From Thermoanaerobaculia bacterium (GTDB taxonomy: Bacteria > Acidobacteriota > Thermoanaerobaculia > Gp7-AA8), in contig JADGNY010000009.1 of the NCBI GenBank assembly GCA_017883235.1, positions 25,534-89,533 on the forward strand: a stretch of DNA of 64,000 bases, in the 5' to 3' direction. Within the stretch, counting starts at the first letter, position 1; each line of letters begins with the position of its first letter. This document shows, one piece after another, positions 46,970 through 56,831 of this stretch. The position numbers were made by a program, and so were the translations under genes. The notes below the pieces were generated by a model, which saw only the letters and a program-made list of their open reading frames with translations, searched no databases and was not told where the DNA came from.

Positions 46970-47490
46970 TCGATCCCCTCGTTAGGGACTTTGATTCCCT
47001 CGGTAGAGACCCCTGTCCCTCTCGGTAGAGACCCCTGTCCCTCTCGGTAGAGACCCCTGTCCCTCTCGGTAGAGACCCCTGTCCCTCTCGGTAGAGACCC
47101 CGGTCCTCTCGGTAGAGACCCCCGTCCCTGTCGGTAGAGACCCCTGCTCCTCTACGTAGAGACCCTCGCCCCTCTCGGTAGAGACCCTCGCCCCTCTCGG
47201 TAGAGACCCTCGCCCCTCTACGTAGAGACCCCTGCCCCTCTCGGTAGAGACCCTCGCCCCTCTACGTAGAGACCCCTGCCCTCTCGGTAGAGACCCTCGC
47301 CCCTCTACGTAGAGACCCCCGTCCCTCTCGTTAGAGACTTCGAGTCTCTCGTTAGAGACCCCTGCCCCTCTCGTTAGAGACTTCGAGTCTCTCGTTAGAG
47401 ACCCCTGCCCTTCTCGTTAGAGACTTCGAGTCTCTCGATAGAGCCCCCGCCCTTCTCGATAGAGACTTCGAGTCTCTCGTTAGGGCTTTG
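46970..47490. repeat. Tandem 21-22-bp hairpin repeat array 2 (about 24 units)
   Basis: CTCTCGGTAGAGACCCCTGTCC / CTCTACGTAGAGACCCCTGCC / CTCGTTAGAGACTTCGAGTCT variants, contiguous, no unique spacers. Confidence 0.95.
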
Positions 47491-47638
47491 ACTCCCTTGC
47501 CAGAGACCTGGATTTGTTTGCGAGAGACTCAGATCTTGCCGGTGCGCCGTCCTTTGCGGAGGACAGTCCACGCGCGCCGCAGCGCGCAATCAACCGACAA
47601 CGCGGCGAAGCCGCAGACAACGCGCGCAGCGCCCAGCC

Positions 47639-50600
47639 TCACATCCAGAAATCCCGCGGATACAACTTCACCAGCGTCCCGCCGAACGTCTGCAGGTACC
47701 GGTCGTAGGCGTCGAGCTGCTTGTCCGGTCCGATGACGAAGTAGACACCGTCCGCCGCCGGCTTCCACGATGCGCCGTCGTACCCAGGCAGCACGGCGGA
47801 GTAGACGCGGTCCTTGCGGTCGAAAAGGATGTTGCCGAGGTTCGGGTCCTTGCGGAGTGTGAGGATCGACTGGCGGAACTTGCGCACCTCCTCTGGGGTC
47901 TGGCCGTCCGCGAGATCGGCGGCCATCGCCTCGGCGCGCGACTCGTACGTCTGCGCGCCGCGAAGATCGGCGAAGACCTGGGCGATGGTGTAGTCGGCCA
48001 GCGAGGCATCGCGCGCCCCTCCGTGCAGCTCGCCGACGACGAAGCGGATCGTCTGCGGCAGCTCCGGCGTCCGCTCCGCGTAGTAGCCGACGCGTCCCGC
48101 GCCGATCGAGCCGCGCAGGCCATTGCTGTAGGCCAGGCCCGCGCCGATGGTCTTCAGGAAGATGCCGTGCGCGCCGTAGCCGGCGAAGAGGCGCGAGGCG
48201 AGGAAATCGAGCTGCTTCTCGCGGTCGCCGAAATCGGCGTACGACGGACCGGTCACCGAGGTGATGACCACGCCGCCATTCATGTTCGGCGCGAGCAGAC
48301 CGACGAACGGCGGCGGATCGGTGATCGCGCCGCGCTGGCGCAGCCGCGCCTCGACCAGGTTCTGGCCCTTGATCATCACGCGCGATACCGGCGCCGGATC
48401 GAGTCCGCCGATCAGGCCCGCGATCGGCGGGGCGAGCGAAGCCTGCGTCGCAGACGAGCCGGCGATGAACATCCGGGCGTTGCCGGCATGCAGGATGTGT
48501 TTCCGCACGAGATCGAGGCGCGCCAGCACCTCGGCCGGCGGCGTGGCCAGGTCGTCGCGCATGTCGGTGACGAGCTGCGCCCAGTCGGCGGCGAGGCTCG
48601 CGTCGGGGATCTCGACCAGCGTCAGATCGAGATCGCGCAGCGCGTCGGACGCGATCGGTTTCGCACCCGGTGAGAGCTGGGCGAAGGCAGCCGCGTAGGT
48701 TTGCAGGCTCTCGGGCGCCGTCCCTTTGCCGTTCACCGTCGCCGCGATGAAGGCCTTGAGATCGGCGCGCGACGCCGATTTCGCCGCGGGGATGATCGAC
48801 GAAAGATACGTGGCGATGGCGTCGTGGTCCGCGGCAGGTGCCTCCTTCAGCATCCAGCGCAGCCGCAGAGCGTTGTGCGAGCGGGTGAGGGACGAGTTGG
48901 TGGCCATCAGCAGCGCGCTGTCCTGCCTCCGCCACGCCTCCGCCGGATTGTTTACCCACTGCTCCTCGGCACCTTGCATGGTGTTGCGCAACTGGCTGAG
49001 CGACTGATCGACGGCGTCGCGGATGCGCGCGAGATTTTCCACGCGCCAGTCGGGATGCTCGAGCACGAGCCGCATCCACTCGATGGCCCGTTTCGATTCC
49101 GCCAGATCGTTGCCCGCTCCTCGGATCACCAGTTCCGCGCGGCCGGTGCGCGTGTTCGTGCTGTAGCTGGCGTTGAGCGAAAGGATCTCGTTGCGCAGCC
49201 GTTCCGTCATCTCGTCAAACGACACCGGCTTGCCGTTGTCGATCACACCGACGCGGGTCAGGAGGTTCGGCAGGAGTGCCAGATAGCGATAGTCGTCCGG
49301 CGGCAACGTGTCGAGGCGCAGGGCGATGCCGGTGGTGGCGCTGGTCATGTTTTCGAACGTCGAGGCCACCATCGGCACGTCGTGGGCGAGCTTCGTGATT
49401 GCGAACGTCAGCCCGTCGTCGATCGTCATCGGCGGCGCGTCGACAAACTTCGGCGGAGCGACCGCTTTCGCCGCGGTGTCGATGCGCGCCGTCTCGGCGT
49501 CGTAGTCGGCGCGGTAACGTTTGATCGCTTCCTGCGGATCCGTCACACCGTACTGATTGGCCAGCCGCAGTGCCTCGGCGTTGGCGCGCGCGGCGCGCTC
49601 GGAGTCATTGCGCGCGATCAGCTCCGGGCTCGGCTTCGCCGCGACGGCATAGGGTTCGACGCCGGTGATCTGCCACTTTGCCAACGCATCGCGCCAGAAG
49701 TTCTTCTTCGAGGCGATCAGCTCGTTCACATGCGCGAGCTGCGGTTTCATCGTCAGCGACTTCCGGAACGTGCCGGTTTTCTCCAGCGCCAGCAACTGAT
49801 CCAGCCAGGCGGAGCCGGTGTTGCGGAAGCCGAAGAGCGGCGGCGAGTTGACGAACTTGGAGAGATCGCGATGCTGCTCCACGACGCGGCCTGCGATCCG
49901 TTTGTTGAATTCGTCGAGCTCCGGCGAGCCGTCCGGCAGCGCGGCGATGCGCGCGATCTCCGCGGTGACGACGCCGCGCACCTCGGCCAGCCGTTCCCCG
50001 GTCAGATTCGTGGCGGTGACGTCGCCGAAGAAGATCGACACCGGATGCCCTTCATCCGCGCTCACGCGGTTGCTGACCGACTTCGCGCCGATGTCGATCG
50101 TCCGCGTCTTGCTGTCGACGAACTTCTTGTAGAGGTTCGAGGTGGCGTCGCTGGCGATGTTGTCGAAGAAGAGATTCAGCAGCAGCTCGTTGCCGGCGTC
50201 GAGATCCATCCGCGTGGCCGGCCACGTCAGAATGACGGGACTCGGCTGCTGCGGATTGCGGTTCGGATAGTCGGCGAAGGCGATCGTGCCGGCCGGCGAA
50301 GCCGCCGGCTTTGGCTGATCCTCCATGCGCTTCGCCCGCCGCACTGCTCCGCTTTCCTGCAGGCGATTGAGGATGGCATCGATGCGCGTGAGCGCCTCGG
50401 CGACAGGAACGTCCGGCGGCAGGGCCACGATCGCTCCCATGTTGCCGAGGAAGTAGTTCGCGTCGTGGAAGCCGCGGATGTCCGACGGCTGCATCGTGCG
50501 GATCCCGGATGGCTCGCCTCCGGCGTTGTATGACAACGGATGATTCTTCCCGTAGACGAGCTGGCCGGACGTTCGGAAGAGCTGGCGGAACGGACTCGAT

Positions 50601-51172
50601 GAGGAGCTCGTCATCTCGTTGTAGACGGAGCCTTTCTCTTCGAGCCGGAGCGTGTGGTCGGCGTTCTCGGTCACCCCGAAGTTGCGCACCTCGCGGCGGA
50701 TCTCTTCGTCGGTGTAGTCCGGATTCAGCAGCGCGTTGAGCTGCGCGTCGAGCAGCTTGAAGAAGACCTCCGGACCCGCCGAGGTGTTGAAAACGTAGTT
50801 CGTCCGCCACTGGCCGGTGTATGCGCTCGACTGCGAGAGCCACATCGTGTCCAGTCCCGCGAACGCCCGCCCCGTCGTCCCCTTCCCGACGAGGAGATGT
50901 TCCTGCGTGTGCGGCTCGCCCTGATCGGAAACGGGAAACGAATTCACCCACGTATGCGCCTGCGGCACCGATTCGATCCGCAGCAGATCGAGCGTGAACC
51001 CGCTCCGTCGATGCATGAAGCGCGCGCCGACAGGCTTGTCGGCATCGTTGAGGTAGACGGAAGTGACGGTGAAGCCGTCGACGTCCTGCTCCTTGGTGAG
51101 TTTGGCGAGATCGATGGCGGCGAAGGCGGATATGGGTAGGAGCAGAGCGAAGATCGCAATCAGGACGCGCAT
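47639..51172 (-). CDS. M16-family (insulinase-like/PreP-type) zinc metallopeptidase, secreted
   Basis: Signal peptide MRVLIAIFALLLPISAFA; HxxEH motif GEPHTQEHLLVGKG; 1177 aa. Confidence 0.9.
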   Translation of the reverse strand: MRVLIAIFALLLPISAFAAIDLAKLTKEQDVDGFTVTSVYLNDADKPVGARFMHRRSGFTLDLLRIESVPQAHTWVNSFPVSDQGEPHTQEHLLVGKGTTGRAFAGLDTMWLSQSSAYTGQWRTNYVFNTSAGPEVFFKLLDAQLNALLNPDYTDEEIRREVRNFGVTENADHTLRLEEKGSVYNEMTSSSSSPFRQLFRTSGQLVYGKNHPLSYNAGGEPSGIRTMQPSDIRGFHDANYFLGNMGAIVALPPDVPVAEALTRIDAILNRLQESGAVRRAKRMEDQPKPAASPAGTIAFADYPNRNPQQPSPVILTWPATRMDLDAGNELLLNLFFDNIASDATSNLYKKFVDSKTRTIDIGAKSVSNRVSADEGHPVSIFFGDVTATNLTGERLAEVRGVVTAEIARIAALPDGSPELDEFNKRIAGRVVEQHRDLSKFVNSPPLFGFRNTGSAWLDQLLALEKTGTFRKSLTMKPQLAHVNELIASKKNFWRDALAKWQITGVEPYAVAAKPSPELIARNDSERAARANAEALRLANQYGVTDPQEAIKRYRADYDAETARIDTAAKAVAPPKFVDAPPMTIDDGLTFAITKLAHDVPMVASTFENMTSATTGIALRLDTLPPDDYRYLALLPNLLTRVGVIDNGKPVSFDEMTERLRNEILSLNASYSTNTRTGRAELVIRGAGNDLAESKRAIEWMRLVLEHPDWRVENLARIRDAVDQSLSQLRNTMQGAEEQWVNNPAEAWRRQDSALLMATNSSLTRSHNALRLRWMLKEAPAADHDAIATYLSSIIPAAKSASRADLKAFIAATVNGKGTAPESLQTYAAAFAQLSPGAKPIASDALRDLDLTLVEIPDASLAADWAQLVTDMRDDLATPPAEVLARLDLVRKHILHAGNARMFIAGSSATQASLAPPIAGLIGGLDPAPVSRVMIKGQNLVEARLRQRGAITDPPPFVGLLAPNMNGGVVITSVTGPSYADFGDREKQLDFLASRLFAGYGAHGIFLKTIGAGLAYSNGLRGSIGAGRVGYYAERTPELPQTIRFVVGELHGGARDASLADYTIAQVFADLRGAQTYESRAEAMAADLADGQTPEEVRKFRQSILTLRKDPNLGNILFDRKDRVYSAVLPGYDGASWKPAADGVYFVIGPDKQLDAYDRYLQTFGGTLVKLYPRDFWM

Positions 51173-51259
51173 GGCGGGGCATTGTATTCACCACGGAGGC
51201 GCAGCGCGGTGAAGCCGCAACCAAACGTGGATGCCGGCGAGGGCGCCGCAAGTACCGCC

Positions 51260-51286
51260 CCCTCATCCGGCTTCGCCACCTTCTGT
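51260..51286. repeat. 5' part of REP-like hairpin element interrupted by group II intron
   Basis: CCCCCTCATCCGGCTTCGCCACCTTCT; continues at 53345-53382; intact second copy (reverse orientation) at 53494-53555. Confidence 0.85.
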
Positions 51287-53344
51287 GCGCCAGGGCAAGT
51301 CTGGGAAAGGAGAAAACGACGATGAAGTAGATCGAAGAGGAAACCTTTCGAAGAAGACCCGACGGGTGAGAGACCCGTACGGCAAAGGCTAGCCAACCAG
51401 CCGGAAGCGAGTCTTGCGCTGTGGATCCGGGAAAGCCGGGACGGCGAAGCGTAGACAGCGAATGAGCAGGCCGTGTGATTGAGCCCCGAAATCGGAAATG
51501 GCAGGAGCCGACGCTGTAGAAGGAGCGGAAGGCAGAACGGAAGTGCCGTCAGAGGCGAGGCACGGAAGTCCGCCGGGGTCGAGTGAGCAGGGCATGCGAA
51601 TAGGGGTCTTCCCAGAAACCTGGGAAGCCTGCTGATCCCCCACCGAAAGAAGCGGAAGAAGGGCAGAACCGCAACAAGAAAAGAGCCCAGGCCTGGACGC
51701 GGAACGCACGAGCCGCCAGAGGAGGCCGCGAAAGAGCCGGCGAACACGAACAACAGGCGTGCGAACGGTGGTACGAGCCAAACGAAGGAAACGAAGTGCG
51801 GCCGGACAGACAGCAGGTGACAGAGCATCTCGGGAGTACCGGTGAGAGCGGGGAACCGAACCCGGATGGGACCCGAAGGAGGGAAACGAGATGCCGGGAA
51901 AAGACGGAACCGAGGAGGGGAAAGATGACGGAGACACGGGACTCCAGAGCCATCTACACGAGACTGACTCGGATAGCAGAACTGGCAAGAAAGCATCGGG
52001 GAGAAGCACTCAAAACCTTGTCGCATCACATCGACGTGGAGTTCCTGAAGGAAGCGTTTCACAAGACGCGGAAAGACGGAGCCACGGGGATCGACCATCA
52101 AACGGCAGAGGAGTACGGGAAGGATCTGGAGAAGAATCTGGAGTCGCTGAAAGAACGGTTCAAGAGCCGGACGTACTGGGCACCGCCTGTGCGGCGGACC
52201 TACATCCCGAAGGCTGATGGAACCGAGAGACCACTGGGCATCCCGACGTTCGAGGACAAAGTCCTGCAAGTAGGGGTGGCAATGGTGCTGGAAGCGATTT
52301 ACGAAGAGGACTTTCTGGACTGCTCGCACGCCTACCGGCCGAAGCGGTCGGCACACGGGGCCCTCCAGCAACTGCGGGATGGACTCATGGAGATGGGAGG
52401 GGGCTGGGTGTACGAGGTGGACATCAAAGCGTTCTTCGACACGCTCGATCACAAGCACCTTCGGAGCTTTCTTGACCAGCGGGTGAAAGACGGGCCAATC
52501 CGCTGGACCATCGACAAGTGGCTGGCAGCAGGGGTCATGGAGGAAGGAACGGTCCGACGCACGGACAAAGGTACACCGCAAGGAGGGGTGATCTCGCCGC
52601 TGCTGGCGAACCTCTATCTGCATGAAGTGCTGGACACGTGGTTCGAGCGTGACGTGAAGCCGCGGATGAAAGGCCGTGTGCTGCTGGTCCGATACGCGGA
52701 CGACTTCGTGATGGGCTTTGAGCGGGAAGAGGACGCACGCAGGGTGGCCGAGGTCACACCGAAGCGGTTCGCCAAGTACGGGCTGACCGTTCATCCCACC
52801 AAAACACGGCTTCTCTATTTTGGGCGACCAGCAAAGTTCGCGACCACCGAAACTCGGAAAATGCCGGAGCCAGAGACGTTCGATTTTCTGGCGTTCACGC
52901 ACTACTGGGGTCGATCGGAGAAGCAGAACTGGGTCATCAAGCAGAAGACGGCACGGAGTCGTCTTCGGCGAGCGATTGAATCGGTCCGGCAATGGTGCAA
53001 GGAGCACCGTCACTGGGAGCTCAAGGAGCAGTGGAGACGACTGAGTGCCAAGCTCAAGGGCTACTACAACTACTTTGGGCTGAGCGGGAACATCCGCGCG
53101 GTAAGCGCGTACGCCCGCGAAGTCCGAAAGGCGTGGTACGCCGCCTTGTCCCGACGGAGTCAGCGCGGCATGACATGGGAGGACTTCAACCGAATGCTAA
53201 AGAGCTATCCGCTTCCGGCACCGGTTCTGGCTCGCTCGGTCAACCGTCGATCAGCAAATCCGTACCCGAAGAGCCGGATGCGGTAGTCCCGCACGTCCGG
53301 ATCTGTGGGGGGCCGAGGAGGGCAACCTCCTCGGTCTACCCGAT
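51287..53344 (+). mobile_element. Group II intron (complete, with ORF)
   Basis: 5' end GTGCGCCAGGGCAAGTCTGGG; domain V-like GAGCCGGATGCGGTAGTCCCGCACGTCCGGATC; 3' end CTACCCGAT; boundaries confirmed by the uninterrupted sister copy of the target. Confidence 0.92.
51925..53286 (+). CDS. ltrA: Group II intron reverse transcriptase/maturase
   Basis: DGATGIDHQTAEEYGKDL; RTYIPKADGTERPLGIPTFEDKVLQ; HAYRPKRSAHGAL; GTPQGGVISPLLANLYLHEVLD; VRYADDFVMG. Confidence 0.93.
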   Translation: MTETRDSRAIYTRLTRIAELARKHRGEALKTLSHHIDVEFLKEAFHKTRKDGATGIDHQTAEEYGKDLEKNLESLKERFKSRTYWAPPVRRTYIPKADGTERPLGIPTFEDKVLQVGVAMVLEAIYEEDFLDCSHAYRPKRSAHGALQQLRDGLMEMGGGWVYEVDIKAFFDTLDHKHLRSFLDQRVKDGPIRWTIDKWLAAGVMEEGTVRRTDKGTPQGGVISPLLANLYLHEVLDTWFERDVKPRMKGRVLLVRYADDFVMGFEREEDARRVAEVTPKRFAKYGLTVHPTKTRLLYFGRPAKFATTETRKMPEPETFDFLAFTHYWGRSEKQNWVIKQKTARSRLRRAIESVRQWCKEHRHWELKEQWRRLSAKLKGYYNYFGLSGNIRAVSAYAREVRKAWYAALSRRSQRGMTWEDFNRMLKSYPLPAPVLARSVNRRSANPYPKSRMR

Positions 53345-53382
53345 CCCCCAGCTGAAAAGCGCTGGGGGAGAAGGGCTCTCGA
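53345..53382. repeat. 3' part of interrupted REP-like hairpin
   Basis: CCCCCAGCTGAAAAGCGCTGGGGGAGAAGGGCTCTCGA. Confidence 0.85.
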
Positions 53383-53493
53383 GGGAAGGGCATGCCGAGA
53401 ATGAGAGCGGGAAGACCTCGACGCGAGTTTCCGGAGGCACGTGCGCAGAAACCAAGCAGGGCTACATGGTAAGAGCTCGCGCTTCTTTAACAT

Positions 53494-53555
53494 CGAGAGC
53501 CTTCTCCCCCGCGCTTTTCAGCGGGGGAGAAGGTGGCGAAGCCGGATGAGGGGGC
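53494..53555. repeat. REP-like hairpin element, intact copy in reverse orientation
   Basis: CGAGAGCCTTCTCCCCCGCGCTTTTCAGCGGGGGAGAAGGTGGCGAAGCCGGATGAGGGGG. Confidence 0.9.
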
Positions 53556-53634
53556 CGTGCTTGCCATGCCCTTGCTTGCATCCACGTAGGCTTGCGCGCG
53601 AAATGACTTTGAGACCCATCTACAATGTCGCGCC

Positions 53635-56600
53635 ATGAAGAAGCTTGCCTTTCTGCTCCTCCTCACGCTCGCCCTTCCGCTCGCCGCCCAGATCGATCCC
53701 GGGATGTACGGCGAGATGCGATGGCGGATGATCGGTCCCTTCCGCGGCGGACGCACCGTTGCCGGCGTCGGCGTCGCGAAGCAGCCGAGCGTTTTCTACA
53801 TCGGCGTCAACAACGGCGGGGTGTGGCGCACCAACGACTACGGCCGCATCTGGACGCCGATCTTCGACGACCAGCCCTCCGGGTCGATCGGTGCCATCGG
53901 CATCTCGCAGTCCGATCCGAACGTCATCTATGTTGGGAGCGGGGAGGGCCTTCAGCGTCCTGACCTCGCCACCGGCGACGGGATGTACAAGTCAACCGAC
54001 GCCGGCAAAACCTGGACGCACCTCGGACTGCGCAATGCGCAGCAGATCCCGCAGATCGTCGTCGATCCGGGCGATCCGAACCGCCTATTCGTCGCGGTGC
54101 TCGGCCATCCCTACGGCCCGAACGAGGAGCGCGGCATCTTCCGCTCCACCGACGGCGGACGTTCGTTCCAGAAAGTGCTCTACAAGAACGAATTCACCGG
54201 CGGCATCGACGTCATCCTCGATCCCTCGAACGCGCAGACCGTCTACGCCGCGCTGTGGCAGGCGCAGCAGGGCCCGTGGGAGAACGCCTACTTCGCCGGT
54301 CCGGCCAGCGGGCTTTTCAAATCGACGGACGGCGGAACGACGTGGCAGGAGCTGAAAGGCGGCCTGCCGTCGTCGGACGCGATCGGGCGCATCGGCATCG
54401 AGGTCTCGCAGGCCGATCCGAAGCGGCTCTACGCCATCTGCGGCGAAAACGCCAAGATGGGCGGGCTCTATCGATCCGACGACGGCGGCGTGACCTGGAC
54501 GCGCGCGAACAAGGACGAAAGGATCTGGGGCCGGCCGGGCGATTTCAACGAGGTGCGCAGCGATCCGAAGAACGCGGACGTCGTCTACGTCGCGAACGTC
54601 GTGACCTGGAAGTCGACCGACGGCGGCAAGACCTTCGCGTCATTCCGCGGAGCGCCGGGCGGCGACGACTACCACCGTGTCTGGATCAATCCCAATGACT
54701 CGAAAACGATTCTCATCGCCTCCGACCAGGGGGCCATCGTCTCGGTCAACGGAGGGGAGTCGTGGAGCTCCTGGTACAACCAGCCGACCGCGCAGATGTT
54801 TCACGTCAACGCCGACAACGGTTTCCCCTACCGCGTCTGCGGCGGACAGCAGGAGAGCGGCTCGGCGTGTGTGGCCAGCCGCGGAGATGACGGCGCCATC
54901 ACCTTCCGGGAGTGGCATCCGGTCGGCGTGGAGGAGTATGGCTACGCGGTCCCCGATCCGCTCGATCCCGACATCATTTTCGGCGGGAAAGTCAGCCGCA
55001 CCGACCGGCGTACCGGTCAGGTCAAAGACGTCACTCCGAAGCCACTCCGCAAGGGTGGCTACCGGACGGTGCGCACCGCGCCGGTGGTCTTCTCGCAGGC
55101 CGATCCGCATGCGCTCTTCTTCGCTTCGAACACGGTCTGGAAAACGACGAACGGCGGCGAGAGCTGGACGGAGATCAGCCCCGATCTGACGCGAAAGAGC
55201 TGGACCGTGCCGGAGAGTGCGCGCGGATACCTGAATACGCCGGTGACGAAGGTGACCCAGCGCGGCGTCGTCTACGCGCTGGCGCCGTCGCCGCTCGACA
55301 TCAATACGCTGTGGGCCGGAACCGACGACGGGCTGATTCAGGTCACGCGTGACGGCGGCAAGTCGTGGAACGACGTCACGCCGCCGGAGATGAAGCCGTG
55401 GGCGAAGGTGTCCGTGCTCGAGGCGTCGCACGCCGATGCCAACGAGGCCTATGCGGCCATCAACACCATCCGTCTCGATGAACTGCATCCGCACATCTAC
55501 CGCACCCGCGACGGCGGCAAGAGCTGGCAGCACATCACCAGCGGGATCGCCGACGGCGCCACGATCAACGCCGTCCGCGAAGATCCGAAGCGTCACGGAC
55601 TCCTTTTCGCCGGCAGCGAGACGCAGGTGTGGTTCTCCATCGACGACGGCGATTCGTGGCAGTCGCTGCGCCAGAACATGCCGGCGTCATCGATCCGCGA
55701 TCTGGCCGTTCACGAGGACGATGTCATCGTAGCCACGCACGGCCGCGGATTCTGGATTCTCGACGACATCGAGCCGCTGCGGCAGATGCACCCTCGGATA
55801 TCGGAGACGACGATCTTCAAGCCACAACACGCGCTGCGGATCCGCTGGAACAAGAACACCGACACGCCGATCCCACCCGATGAACCAATGGGGCAGAACC
55901 CGCCGGACGGTGCCGTCATCGATTACTACCTGCCGGCTGCCGCGTCAGGGCCGGTGACGCTGGACATCCTCGACGGCTCCGGCGCCGTGGTCCGGCACTA
56001 CGCGAGCACCGACCCGACTCCCGCGCCGAAGGACGAGGGGAACATCCCGTGGTGGTGGATCCGTCCGGTGAAGGCGCTGTCTGCCACCGCCGGCATGCAC
56101 CGATTCACGTGGGACCTTCGCTATCCGCCGGCGCCCGGCTCGCGCAATGCCTATCCCATCGCCGCCACGCCGCATGACACCGCGCCGTCGCCAAGCTCGC
56201 CGTGGGTGGTACCGAGCGTCTACGAGCTTCGCTTGTCCGTCGATGGAAAGACGTACAAGCAGTGGCTGACCGTGGACATCGATCCGCGCGTGAAGACGCC
56301 GGCGATCGATCTTCAACGGCAGTTCGCGTTGTCGAAAGAGATGTATGACGACATCGGTCAGCTCGAGTCGGTCAGCGGCCGCATCCGCGCTACGCGCGCG
56401 AATCTCCGCGCCGCCGCGCAGAGCGATTCGGTCAAAGCCCTCCGCAAGCAGGCCGCCGAGCTCTCGGGCGCCGCGGGCGAGGAGGACGACGAGGCGCCGC
56501 CGTCCGCCGCGCCGGACCACGAAACGCTGAGCAGCCTCACGCAGTCGCTCCGTGCGCTCTTGCGCGTCCTGCAGGAAGACGACGCCGCTCCGACCACGCA

Positions 56601-56715
56601 GCTTGCCTCCGCCGTCGAAGACCGCCGCCACGCCGTCGCCGAGATCCTCGGCAGAGCGCAAGCCTTCGAGACCGCGGTCAAAGCCGCCAAGGTGCCGGAG
56701 GCGCCGAAACGCTGA
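53635..56715 (+). CDS. VPS10/sortilin-like BNR-repeat (glycosyl-hydrolase-like) secreted protein
   Basis: Signal peptide; repeated YKSTDAGKTW, YRSDDGGVTW, WKSTDGGKTF, VTRDGGKSW motifs; MYGEMRWRMIGPFRGGRT N-terminus. Confidence 0.92.
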   Translation: MKKLAFLLLLTLALPLAAQIDPGMYGEMRWRMIGPFRGGRTVAGVGVAKQPSVFYIGVNNGGVWRTNDYGRIWTPIFDDQPSGSIGAIGISQSDPNVIYVGSGEGLQRPDLATGDGMYKSTDAGKTWTHLGLRNAQQIPQIVVDPGDPNRLFVAVLGHPYGPNEERGIFRSTDGGRSFQKVLYKNEFTGGIDVILDPSNAQTVYAALWQAQQGPWENAYFAGPASGLFKSTDGGTTWQELKGGLPSSDAIGRIGIEVSQADPKRLYAICGENAKMGGLYRSDDGGVTWTRANKDERIWGRPGDFNEVRSDPKNADVVYVANVVTWKSTDGGKTFASFRGAPGGDDYHRVWINPNDSKTILIASDQGAIVSVNGGESWSSWYNQPTAQMFHVNADNGFPYRVCGGQQESGSACVASRGDDGAITFREWHPVGVEEYGYAVPDPLDPDIIFGGKVSRTDRRTGQVKDVTPKPLRKGGYRTVRTAPVVFSQADPHALFFASNTVWKTTNGGESWTEISPDLTRKSWTVPESARGYLNTPVTKVTQRGVVYALAPSPLDINTLWAGTDDGLIQVTRDGGKSWNDVTPPEMKPWAKVSVLEASHADANEAYAAINTIRLDELHPHIYRTRDGGKSWQHITSGIADGATINAVREDPKRHGLLFAGSETQVWFSIDDGDSWQSLRQNMPASSIRDLAVHEDDVIVATHGRGFWILDDIEPLRQMHPRISETTIFKPQHALRIRWNKNTDTPIPPDEPMGQNPPDGAVIDYYLPAAASGPVTLDILDGSGAVVRHYASTDPTPAPKDEGNIPWWWIRPVKALSATAGMHRFTWDLRYPPAPGSRNAYPIAATPHDTAPSPSSPWVVPSVYELRLSVDGKTYKQWLTVDIDPRVKTPAIDLQRQFALSKEMYDDIGQLESVSGRIRATRANLRAAAQSDSVKALRKQAAELSGAAGEEDDEAPPSAAPDHETLSSLTQSLRALLRVLQEDDAAPTTQLASAVEDRRHAVAEILGRAQAFETAVKAAKVPEAPKR

Positions 56716-56723
56716 GGGTTTGA

Positions 56724-56812
56724 AAGGCCATCCGCAGATGGCGCAGATGGACGCAGATGTGAGTTGGGTTTGATCTGTGTCACATCTGCGACATCTGCGG
56801 ATATCGACCCAC
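56724..56812. repeat. CCGCAGATG-type inverted repeat
   Basis: ATCCGCAGATGGCGCAGATGGACGCAGATGTGA ... TCACATCTGCGACATCTGCGGAT; second copy at about 57560-57645. Confidence 0.8.
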
Positions 56813-56831
56813 GGAGTTGCCACCGCCGGCC

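Noticed and set aside
46970-47490. CRISPR array
   Set aside because: Units are contiguous 21-22-bp repeats with no unique spacers, and no cas genes were recognised in the window.
47395-47589. Small minus-strand ORF in array 2 (ERLEVSNEKG repeats)
   Set aside because: Arises from the tandem repeat; the mixed 21/22-nt periodicity breaks the frame across most of the array.
51160-53013. 617-aa minus-strand ORF over the intron
   Set aside because: Antisense shadow of the intron and its RT; Ser/Pro/Arg-rich composition without recognisable domain.
51287-53344. Diversity-generating retroelement or retron
   Set aside because: RT motifs, 5' GTGCGCC, domain V-like and CTACCCGAT 3' end fit a group II intron; no template/variable repeat pair or msr-msd structure was seen.
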